Shown here: piece by piece, positions 53,673 to 61,279 of the stretch
Numbering within the stretch: the stretch's first letter is position 1
How the letters are laid out: the number at the start of each line of letters is the position of its first letter
Notes under the pieces: generated by a model
The model's database searches: none
What the model was told of the DNA's origin: nothing
Seen by the model: only the letters and a program-made list of their open reading frames with translations
Origin: Lacipirellula limnantheis
GTDB taxonomy: Bacteria > Planctomycetota > Planctomycetia > Pirellulales > Lacipirellulaceae
Assembly (NCBI RefSeq): GCF_007746075.1
Contig: NZ_CP036339.1
Span: 1,054,001 to 1,118,000 of the forward strand
Direction: 5' to 3'
Length of the DNA: 64,000 bases
Made by a program: the position numbers and the translations under genes

Positions 53673-53747
53673 CGTCGTAGGTCGACAACGAGCAAGGCGA
53701 CTTGCGTCATTCCCCCCATTTTTGTTGCAGTCCAGGAGATGCGAGAA

Positions 53748-55514
53748 ATGCCACACGTCACGCGGCCTCTCTTCTTAATCGCAGTGATGTGCTGCGCGAT
53801 TAGCACGTTGCCGCCGCTGCGGTGTTCAGCGGATGAATCAACCGCGGACGCGGAGCTGCGTGAGTCAGCGACGACGGTCTTGAAGAAGTACTGTTACAAA
53901 TGCCACTTGGGAAGCGCGTCGGACGCGGGGGGTTACACGTTCGACGTCACGCGTCTCAGCAGCCTGATTGACGAAGGGGTGGTCGAGCCTGGGAATTCCG
54001 AGGAGTCGATGATAGTGGACGTCGTGCTGGGCGACGAGCCTTCGATGCCCAAAGGAAAAGGACCGCGACCGACCGCCGAAGAGTACGATGCGGTGGTAAA
54101 GTGGATTAACGCTGGCGCTCCTGTTGAGGCAACCGTCGCACGTTCACCGGTCACTGATCGTGACACGCTTCAACTGATTCTCGACGATTTGCGTCGATTG
54201 GACCCCGAGTTGCGAGAGCGAGTGCGTTATTTTTCCCTCGCGACCTCGCACAACAACGTCCAGGACGTGGAGGCCAAGCTGCTGCCGCAGTTCCGCGCGG
54301 CATTCGTCAAGGCGCTAAACAGCCTCAGCTGGGAGAAGGAACTGGTCAGCATGAAGCCGATCGATCCGCAAGAGACTTTATTCCGCGTCGACTTGCGTTC
54401 AGTCGGCTGGAACCGGGATCACCATTGGAGCTCCATCCTGGCGGCGTACCCCTATGCGATCACACGCGACGAAGCGAACGACCCGCCGTCGGCTGAACTG
54501 GAACTCGCGATTTTGCGAGAGTCTCCGCATGCCTTGCCTTATCTACGCGTCGATTGGTTCGTGGCGACCGCTACGCGCAGCCCCCTGTACGAAACGATCT
54601 TGCAGCTTCCCGCCACCACGACCGAGCTCGAGCAGCGCCTCGGGGTCGAACGGACCAAGAACCTTCAAGAGAACAACGTCGTCAGAGCGGGGATGCGCGA
54701 AAGCAACGTGGCTCGCGAGAATCGACTGGTCGAACGCCACCCCACGCGCTACGGTGCCTACTGGGTCAGCTACGATTTTCGTAGCAGCGATGGGCGGGGC
54801 AACCTCGCCTCGTTCCCGCTCGGCCCCCGGTACGCCGACAACAAGTTTGACGAGCAAGCCTTCGAGTACGATGGCGGCGAGATCATCTTCAATCTGCCTA
54901 ACGGACTTCAGGCGTATTACCTGGCCGACAGCAAGGGCAATCGCTTGCTCGACCCAGCTCCGAACGACATCGTGACCGATCCGGCAAGGGCGTCCGGCAC
55001 GACGGACGTCGTCAACGGCATCTCCTGTATCGTTTGCCATGCGGACGGAATGAAACCGGCCCGCGACGTCATCCGCAACGGTTCGGCGTTAGGGGGCGAC
55101 CCGTTGAAGAAGGTGAAGCTACTCTATCCGCCGCAAGAAGTGGTGGACCAATGGCTCCGCGACGATAGTAAGCGGCACCTCGACGCTGTGCGCGAAGCAG
55201 TGGGCCCCGACGAGCTTGGCGATCCGGGCGAGCCGGTGGCGGCGATGGCTTATGAGTACTACCAATCGCTCACGCTGCAGCGAGCGGCCATCGAAGTCGG
55301 CGTTTCGCCGGAACGACTCAGCGAAGCGATTCGTTTGGACCGCTCGTTGCAACGAATGGGGCTAAAACCCCTGATCGAACAGGGTAAAAAGCCGGGCAAA
55401 ATCCTTCGCAGTGCCTGGCAGTCCCGGGAGTTCGCCGTCTCGCCGATGCAGCAGGCGTCCCAAGTGCTAGGCGTCGGATCGCCGCTGAACGTGAGCGGCC
55501 CGGCCGATCGTTAG
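53748..55514 (+). CDS. Secreted cytochrome with two CXXCH motifs
   Basis: 588 residues from the ATG at 53748, because AGGAG lies eight bases upstream; an ATG at 53739 is immediately behind the AGGAG. Signal peptide about 1-27. Two haem-c attachment motifs: CYKCH at 49-53, in a planctomycete cytochrome-C-like domain (TVLKKYCYKCHLG), and CIVCH at 427-431. The 370 residues between them are soluble and unrecognised, with GYTFDVTRL after the first motif. The two haems could sit on separate domains, as in di-haem electron-transfer proteins, but the redox partner is unknown. It sits between two caspase-like genes, 75 bases after the first, in the same direction. Confidence 0.82.
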   Translation: MPHVTRPLFLIAVMCCAISTLPPLRCSADESTADAELRESATTVLKKYCYKCHLGSASDAGGYTFDVTRLSSLIDEGVVEPGNSEESMIVDVVLGDEPSMPKGKGPRPTAEEYDAVVKWINAGAPVEATVARSPVTDRDTLQLILDDLRRLDPELRERVRYFSLATSHNNVQDVEAKLLPQFRAAFVKALNSLSWEKELVSMKPIDPQETLFRVDLRSVGWNRDHHWSSILAAYPYAITRDEANDPPSAELELAILRESPHALPYLRVDWFVATATRSPLYETILQLPATTTELEQRLGVERTKNLQENNVVRAGMRESNVARENRLVERHPTRYGAYWVSYDFRSSDGRGNLASFPLGPRYADNKFDEQAFEYDGGEIIFNLPNGLQAYYLADSKGNRLLDPAPNDIVTDPARASGTTDVVNGISCIVCHADGMKPARDVIRNGSALGGDPLKKVKLLYPPQEVVDQWLRDDSKRHLDAVREAVGPDELGDPGEPVAAMAYEYYQSLTLQRAAIEVGVSPERLSEAIRLDRSLQRMGLKPLIEQGKKPGKILRSAWQSREFAVSPMQQASQVLGVGSPLNVSGPADR

Positions 55515-55575
55515 TTTTTTGTCCTTGCGGAGTTCAACCCCAACAGAACCCTTGCCGTAGATCGAGCGTTTACCC

Positions 55576-56817
55576 ATGAAAGCCAAGTCAATATCCGCGA
55601 TTTCCGTGAAGAGTCTGCTCTTGCTGGCCGTTTCCGTAGGGTCTGGCGCCGAGGCGCTCGCCGCCGACGCCCTGTCGATCGAACTAGCGACGCTTGCTCG
55701 GTCGACAAAGAAGTTCTTGAGCCTCAGCGGCGGAGATTCCATCGCCATCGGAGACTTTCGCGGTCCGGCAGGCAAGAAATACGGGCCGCGCATCGTCGAA
55801 ACGTTGAAGGCCGAGCTCGAGAAGGTCGAGCTGAAGATCGCCCGCACGGGGATCGGGATCGGGGGCAAGTACATCGTCTCAGAGATCGACGATCCCAACG
55901 CCGAACGGGATTCCGGTCTGAAGGTTCCGATCATCAAGATCACCGCAGAGTTCATCGACGGCAGCGGCAATCGCCTGAACACGGTTCCGCTGCAATCCAT
56001 CGTCTGGGACGAAGGCATGGCGCCCCTGCAAGACGGCGAGTTCACGCTGACGCTGCGCGATCCTGCATCGAAAGAGGGATATCCCGACGAGGGGGCGCTG
56101 ATCGCGGCGGGCGCCCCCGGGGGGCAGCTTCGCTCCAACCTGAAGACCCCAAGCGAACGGGCCCGGGCGATCGGTCAGCTCATCAATTCGCCTGACTTGA
56201 TGACCAGCGATGACGGCTCGCGGCTGTTCGCCGCCGGGTCGAAGGCGTACGGCGTGGAGCTGCTCGTAAACGGCGCTCGCCGGCCGTTCACGATCGAGCC
56301 GGATAAAACGGCGAGCGTCCGCCTCCAACTTGATGAGACTTGTGAAATCGGCGTGTTGAATCAATCGGGGTTCGACGCCGCCGTCGCCATCACCATCGAC
56401 GGCCTCAGCGTTTTCCAGTTCAGCGAGCTCCGCCATCAGGATGGCCCGCTCAAGGGCGAGCCACTCTACGCGCACTTCGTCGTTCCGCCGAGCCAAAAGG
56501 GCAGCCTCATTCGGGGATGGCATCTCAACAACGAAAAGTCGGCGGCGTTTCGTATCACCTCGCCCGAGCAGAGCGCGGTGGCGGAGCTCGGCAAAGAATC
56601 GGACTCTGGCGTCGTCACCGTGACCTTTGCGGCGGCGTGGGACGCGGGCCAGGCGCCCCCGCCGGGGGAACCCGGACTAATCCGCGGCGACAAGCGCGAC
56701 GGCCCCAAGAGGATGGGCCGGGGAGACGAGTTCGATTTCAAAATCAAAGAGGTGCAGCGAGAGGTCGGTAAGCCGCGAGCGGTGATCAGCTTCTATTACG
56801 ACCGTACGGCGAAGTAG
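55576..56817 (+). CDS. Secreted hypothetical protein between cytochrome and second caspase gene
   Basis: 413 residues with a signal peptide (AISVKSLLLLAVSVGSGAEA, cut near ALAAD). It appears to have an alpha/beta domain (about 35-140, with IAIGDFRGPAGKKYG and TLKAELEKVELKIARTGIGI), which resembles the curli-assembly CsgG-like or TolB-N type of fold only in general shape. A beta region then follows (about 215-400) with YGVELLVNGARRPFTIEPDK and AFRITSPEQSAVAELGKES. No family is assigned with confidence. It lies 61 bases after the cytochrome gene and 93 before the second caspase gene, so it may belong to one operon. Confidence 0.65.
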   Translation: MKAKSISAISVKSLLLLAVSVGSGAEALAADALSIELATLARSTKKFLSLSGGDSIAIGDFRGPAGKKYGPRIVETLKAELEKVELKIARTGIGIGGKYIVSEIDDPNAERDSGLKVPIIKITAEFIDGSGNRLNTVPLQSIVWDEGMAPLQDGEFTLTLRDPASKEGYPDEGALIAAGAPGGQLRSNLKTPSERARAIGQLINSPDLMTSDDGSRLFAAGSKAYGVELLVNGARRPFTIEPDKTASVRLQLDETCEIGVLNQSGFDAAVAITIDGLSVFQFSELRHQDGPLKGEPLYAHFVVPPSQKGSLIRGWHLNNEKSAAFRITSPEQSAVAELGKESDSGVVTVTFAAAWDAGQAPPPGEPGLIRGDKRDGPKRMGRGDEFDFKIKEVQREVGKPRAVISFYYDRTAK

Positions 56818-56910
56818 CAGTTAGTTGACAGTGGATGACGTTGAGTGCTTGAGCACGATTAATGAACCTTATTTGGTCGATTCCTTGTTAACTCTTCCAG
56901 GATTCCCGTG

Positions 56911-59900
56911 ATGAAGCGCCGAGCGGTTGTGTTTTTCTTCTGCCTCGTCGCGCTAAGAGCCGGGGCGCTGTTTGCGCAAAAGCCGTCGGCGGCCAACCTT
57001 CCCGAGCCGGTGCTGCAAGTCGGGCCCGGCTTCGTTACTTCAATAGCGTTGAGTCCGGATGGCCGGCTCCTCCTCATCGGCTCTGATGCGGACACGACGG
57101 CGATATGGGAGGTTGCCACCGGACGTCGACTCCGCATCCTCGCAGGACACACGGAGGCCATCAGTTCGGTAGCATTCAGCCCTGATGGCAAGCTCGCCCT
57201 CACCGGTTCCGGGGACAAGTCAGCGGCGGTGTGGGACGTCGTCACTGGCCGCCGGCTTCGCACCCTCGAAGGGCACACTAATGAAGTCGCTTCGGTAGTG
57301 TTCAGCCCTGACGGCAAGTTTGCCCTCACCGGCGCTTATGATGCCACGACGGTGATATGGGATGTCGCTACAGGACGCCAACTCCGCGTCCTCAAAGGGC
57401 ATCGCGACACCGTGACGTCAATAGCGTTTGGCCCTGACGGCAAGTTCGTGATTACCGGCTCAAATGACAAGACGGCAGCGGTTTGGGATGTCGCCACGGG
57501 CCGTCGAATACGCACTCTCGAAGGGCACACTCATAACGTCAATTCAGTAGCATTCAGCCCCGACGGCAAGCTCGCCCTAACAGGCTCCAGTGATCATACG
57601 GCGGCGGTTTGGGACGTCGAGGCCGGCCGTCGACTCCGCGCCCTCAAAGGGCACACCAGTAGCGTTAATTCGGTAGCGTTCAGCCCCGACGGCAAACTCG
57701 GACTTACCGGCTCTTGGGATGAAACGGTGGGCGTTTGGGATGTTGTCACTGGCCGCAGGCTCCGCATCCTCGAAGGGCACACTGAGGAGATCAGTTCGGT
57801 AGCGTTCAGCCCCGACGGCTCAATCGTCTTTACCGGCTCATGGGATAATACGGTGGGCGTTTGGGACATCGTCACCAGCCGTCGACTTCGCACTCTCGAA
57901 GGGCACACCAGCAATGTCGCATTAGTAGGGTTCAGTCGCGATGGCAAGCTCGTCCTAACGGGCTCCGAGGATCAAACAGTAACACTCTGGGACGTCGCGA
58001 CTGGCCGCCGGCTACGCATCCTCGAAGGGCTCACTGAGAGTATCAGTTCGGTAGCGTTCAGTCACGAAGGACAGCTCGCATTCATCGGATCCTGGGACAA
58101 TTCCGCGGCAGTATGGGATCTCATCAGCGGCCGTAAGCTCCGCACTTTCGAACCTCCAGAAGGGCACGTTGTCAATTCGGCAGCGTTCAGTCCCGACGGA
58201 CGCCTAGTCCTCACCAGCTCAATAGATGGCAAGTCGATAGTATGGGATGCCGCCACTTGCCGCCGACTACATACTCTCGACGGGCACACTAACTGGGTCT
58301 GGGCGGTAGCGGTCAGCCCTGACGGTAAGGTCGCCCTTACTGGCTCCGAAGACAATACGGCGGCGGTGTGGGATATCGCGACTGGCCAACTTCTCCATAC
58401 CCTTCGGGGGCATGCCGAGGGTGTCACTTCGGTAGCGTTCAGCCCTGATGGTAAGCTCGCCCTTACCGGCTCGAAAGACAAGACGGCGGCAGTGTGGGAC
58501 ATCTCCACGGGCCGCCGGATGTACACGCTCGAAGGGCATACTGAGTGGGTCGATCCGGTAGCGATTAGTCCTGACGGTGAGATGGTCCTAACCATCTCTG
58601 AGGACGACACGGCTACCGTGTGGGATGTTGCCACCGGGCGCCAACTCCGAAATCTCGATGGGTTCATCCACAATGCCCGTGGGGTTACATTCAGCCCCAG
58701 CGGCAAACTTGCCGTGATGCCCTCGGCCGAAGGCCTAGCAGCGTACGATATCGCCACCGGTGCCCTCCTCTATAGGCAGACGTTTACAAACGCGGGAATC
58801 CTGACCACGACGCCCGAGGGTCTGTTCGACGGCCCCTCCGAGGCGTCCGAAGCGATCTGCTATCGCGTCGGCGGTGGCTTGAACGTCGTCCCCGTAGACC
58901 GCTTCTATCAGGACTTCAGCTACGCAGGCCTCTACGACGCGGTCCATCGCGGCGAGCGGCCGAAGCCCGACGTCGAGCTCGGAGCCGCGGCGCCCCCGAC
59001 ACTGCAAATCTTGGAGCGACCCGACGAGGATGAGGTCGCCGACCAGCGCGTGACAATCGGGGTCGTCGTCACGGATCAAGGGGGCGGCGTCAGCGGACCG
59101 TGGCTGCGTCACAACGGCGCCCGCATTGCGACCTCGGGCGCCAAGCGGGTCGACGGCAACCGCCTCACCCAGTCGTTCGACGTGTCGCTGGTCGCGGGGA
59201 TCAACCGGCTCTCCATTGAGGCGGCGAGCGGCGACGGGTCGTGGGAAGCGGAGCCGGCGTTGATCGAACTTCGTTACACCAAGAGCCTCGATAAGCCCGA
59301 CCTATACCTGATCGCCGTCGGTGCCGCGGTTTACGCCGAGCCGTCGCTTCGGCTCCAACTGCCGGACGACGACGCCAGCGCAATGGCCTCGCTCTTCGAG
59401 TCGCGGGGTCGGACGCTGTATGAGAGCGTGGAAGTCACGTCGCTGCTAAACGACCAGGCCACCAAGCAAGCGATCCTCAACGGCATCGACGCTGTGGCGA
59501 AGCAGGCGAAGCCGCAAGACACGCTAGCGGTCTACCTGGCTGGTCACGGCTTCGCGGTCGGGCAGCGGTACTATTTCCTTCCTTGCAACATGAAGCTGGA
59601 AAGCCAGGAGTTTGAAGATGACGTGCGCCGGCAAGGATTGCCAAGCGACCGGTTGGCGGACGCCATCGGCGCCACGCCATGCCTCAAGCGGATGCTGATT
59701 TACGACACGTGTAACTCCGGGGCGGCGATTCGCCGCAGCGGGAAACGCGACCGCAATCCTCTGGCATTCGCGGGCGCGGTGCGGCGGCTGAGCCGCGGTC
59801 AGGGGGTGTTTACGATCACCGCCGCGGCCGCCGACGAAGAGGCCGCTGAAATCGCCAGCCTCGGTCACGGCGCCCTGACGTACGCGCTGCTGGCGGGGAT

Positions 59901-60087
59901 GCGGGCGGTTGAAGGGGGTCCGCTCGAGGGCCGCTACGTGCAGACCAATAATCAAGACCGTGTCGCGGACGTGCTGGAGTGGTTCAGCTTCGCCAGTGGC
60001 AACTTGCACCGCGTGGTCGGCGCAGGCCAAACCGCCGTCGTCGACAACAGTGGAACCCCGTTCCCCGTGCTTCCGGTCGGCGAGTGA
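56911..60087 (+). CDS. Secreted WD40-repeat caspase-like protease (second copy)
   Basis: 1058 residues from the ATG at 56911 (a GTG is three bases upstream). Signal peptide 1-23 (FFFCLVALRAGALFAQ). Fourteen WD-type repeats (about 40-620), the last with GLAAYDIATGALLYRQTFTN, then a linker. The caspase fold starts at about 790 with DLYLIAVGAAVYAEP; the dyad is His879 in YLAGHGFAVGQ and Cys934 in IYDTCNSGAAI. The overall order is the same as in the first copy, but the N-terminal region before the propellers is shorter and the linker and caspase domains have diverged well beyond the WD repeats. It closes the locus; a hairpin about 300 bases downstream may end transcription. Confidence 0.88.
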   Translation: MKRRAVVFFFCLVALRAGALFAQKPSAANLPEPVLQVGPGFVTSIALSPDGRLLLIGSDADTTAIWEVATGRRLRILAGHTEAISSVAFSPDGKLALTGSGDKSAAVWDVVTGRRLRTLEGHTNEVASVVFSPDGKFALTGAYDATTVIWDVATGRQLRVLKGHRDTVTSIAFGPDGKFVITGSNDKTAAVWDVATGRRIRTLEGHTHNVNSVAFSPDGKLALTGSSDHTAAVWDVEAGRRLRALKGHTSSVNSVAFSPDGKLGLTGSWDETVGVWDVVTGRRLRILEGHTEEISSVAFSPDGSIVFTGSWDNTVGVWDIVTSRRLRTLEGHTSNVALVGFSRDGKLVLTGSEDQTVTLWDVATGRRLRILEGLTESISSVAFSHEGQLAFIGSWDNSAAVWDLISGRKLRTFEPPEGHVVNSAAFSPDGRLVLTSSIDGKSIVWDAATCRRLHTLDGHTNWVWAVAVSPDGKVALTGSEDNTAAVWDIATGQLLHTLRGHAEGVTSVAFSPDGKLALTGSKDKTAAVWDISTGRRMYTLEGHTEWVDPVAISPDGEMVLTISEDDTATVWDVATGRQLRNLDGFIHNARGVTFSPSGKLAVMPSAEGLAAYDIATGALLYRQTFTNAGILTTTPEGLFDGPSEASEAICYRVGGGLNVVPVDRFYQDFSYAGLYDAVHRGERPKPDVELGAAAPPTLQILERPDEDEVADQRVTIGVVVTDQGGGVSGPWLRHNGARIATSGAKRVDGNRLTQSFDVSLVAGINRLSIEAASGDGSWEAEPALIELRYTKSLDKPDLYLIAVGAAVYAEPSLRLQLPDDDASAMASLFESRGRTLYESVEVTSLLNDQATKQAILNGIDAVAKQAKPQDTLAVYLAGHGFAVGQRYYFLPCNMKLESQEFEDDVRRQGLPSDRLADAIGATPCLKRMLIYDTCNSGAAIRRSGKRDRNPLAFAGAVRRLSRGQGVFTITAAAADEEAAEIASLGHGALTYALLAGMRAVEGGPLEGRYVQTNNQDRVADVLEWFSFASGNLHRVVGAGQTAVVDNSGTPFPVLPVGE
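57030..58770 (+). repeat. 14-copy WD repeat array in DNA (second caspase gene)
   Basis: About 126-base units. The unit at 57121-57240 differs from 50901-51020 in the first caspase gene at only four of 120 bases, closer than most neighbouring units within either gene. This is consistent with exchange between the paralogues. Confidence 0.75.
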
Positions 60088-60383
60088 AAAATCGCATAAT
60101 TCGCGAACTCCCAAATCATGCGTGGTAGTAGAACAATGCGAACGCGAGCCACTAGCACGCCTGGACAAAAGATGGAAGCGGAGCGGAAGAGCGAACGCAA
60201 CAGTTGATAACCCGGCGGCAGGAGAAATACAGAGACAACCGAGACTTTGCCCGAGCCGTGAGTCAAGGAGGGGGTGGCGTTGCTAAACCGGGGTGCGAGT
60301 TGCGGCTGGAGAGTGAGACTTTGAGATTGGCGGCGATCGCGACCAAGGTCGCAAGTTCCAGCCACCACTGGCGATAGAACGCG

Positions 60384-60414
60384 AAAAGGCCGACAGCCGG
60401 AGGTATCGGCCTTT
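60384..60414. terminator. Possible bidirectional terminator hairpin
   Basis: A 9-base stem (AAAGGCCGA with TCGGCCTTT) around a 12-base loop. On the minus strand it ends in TTTT and would follow the tRNA-like fragment, as a tRNA terminator would. On the plus strand it could end the second caspase transcript. Confidence 0.6.
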
Positions 60415-60458
60415 CGTATAACCCGACGTTAGGCGAGTTTCGCTACCGCGAAATGAAG

Positions 60459-60497
60459 GGCGGGGGCCGGCTTCGGACCAGCGACTGCGGGATTATG
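60459..60497 (-). other. 3' half of a tRNA-Met-like gene (fragment)
   Basis: The minus strand reads CATAATCCCGCAGTCGCTGG followed by TCCGAAGCCGGCCCCCGCC. This matches the second half of an initiator/methionine tRNA: CAU anticodon, 3' anticodon stem, variable loop, T-arm (GCTGG, loop, CCGGC) and acceptor strand. The T-loop is changed (TCCGAAG for TTCGAAT), and the 5' half is not present upstream. Loss exactly at the anticodon is typical of an att remnant left by an integrating element. Confidence 0.55.
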
Positions 60498-60639
60498 GCA
60501 TTTCGGTTCGTAAAGCGTTCACCGACGAAAACCACCGAAAGAGTCTCGCACTCGACAAATACATGTGCGACAACCACTAGCATGAATCGCAAAAGAGAGT
60601 GTTGTTACGAAGACGTCTTCTATCGGGGAGCTGAAATTT

Positions 60640-60660
60640 GGCCTGCGGAAACCGCGGGCC
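60640..60660. terminator. Hairpin, possible terminator of the ELWxxDGT gene
   Basis: GGCCTGCGG, loop AAA, CCGCGGGCC with one wobble. On the minus strand it lies about 620 bases beyond the stop of the large repeat gene. Role uncertain. Confidence 0.35.
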
Positions 60661-60674
60661 TTCGGGTTAACACT

Positions 60675-60705
60675 AAATGCCGGGGCGGAAGACGCCACGG
60701 CATTT
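60675..60705. terminator. Nested hairpin, possible terminator
   Basis: Outer arms AAATGCCG / CGGCATTT enclose an inner GGCG / CGCC stem. Followed by T-rich sequence only in part. With its neighbour it may be a tandem terminator or a structured RNA. Confidence 0.35.
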
Positions 60706-61279
60706 TGCGTTTGGGCCTTTATTCGCAGAGTTTCAAGGGGCGGTCCAGATTCGGAGGCCGGCATCTGCGAGAAGAGCGCGTGCTAATTACGGCGCTGGGA
60801 GGCCAATTCATTCCTCCGGTTAACAGACCCTCTGACTCTCTCTATTTTCTGACTGGGTGGTTAACAGCCGAGGTTGACGCCTACGAACGATCTCTCAGCA
60901 TCCCGCCGACCACGAAGCTGGCAGCTTTATCCAGGTGAACTGCTTCCAAGGCATCGGATCCCGCGAGATCTGCTACGGTGCGTCGCCACCTTCGCTAGTC
61001 GGTCCATGGACCGCGTTGAAAGTCGGTTGTCATCGATCGTCGTCTTGAACCGTTCGAAGCCGGCATCCGAGAAGTTGCAGCAATCTCCTACGTGCCTGCC
61101 CGCCAGGAATGGCCGCCCTTGGCGCTGCTAAGCTTAGCCGTCGGAAAAGGGTGACGCTCAATAGCACTTCACTTCTTCTTTCAGGCGAAAACGCTGACGA
61201 TTATGACCCTTCATCTGAATATTAAGTGATGACGGGGCCGTCATTGCAGTCTCGCTACCGTCAGCAAGTTCCTCCGAGC

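Larger units (their letters stand above)
60088..61279. other. Noncoding region with hairpins and a tRNA-like fragment
   Basis: About 1190 bases between convergent genes. The longest frames (60453-60938 and 60519-60764) have no credible start or family and overlap the RNA-like features listed here. No coding sequence is proposed. Confidence 0.5.

Noticed and set aside
58062..58757. 231-codon minus-strand open frame in the second caspase gene
   Set aside because: Same repeat mirror effect as above.
60420..60440. GTTAGGC near the tRNA-like fragment as an integron core
   Set aside because: No partner core and no cassette gene nearby.
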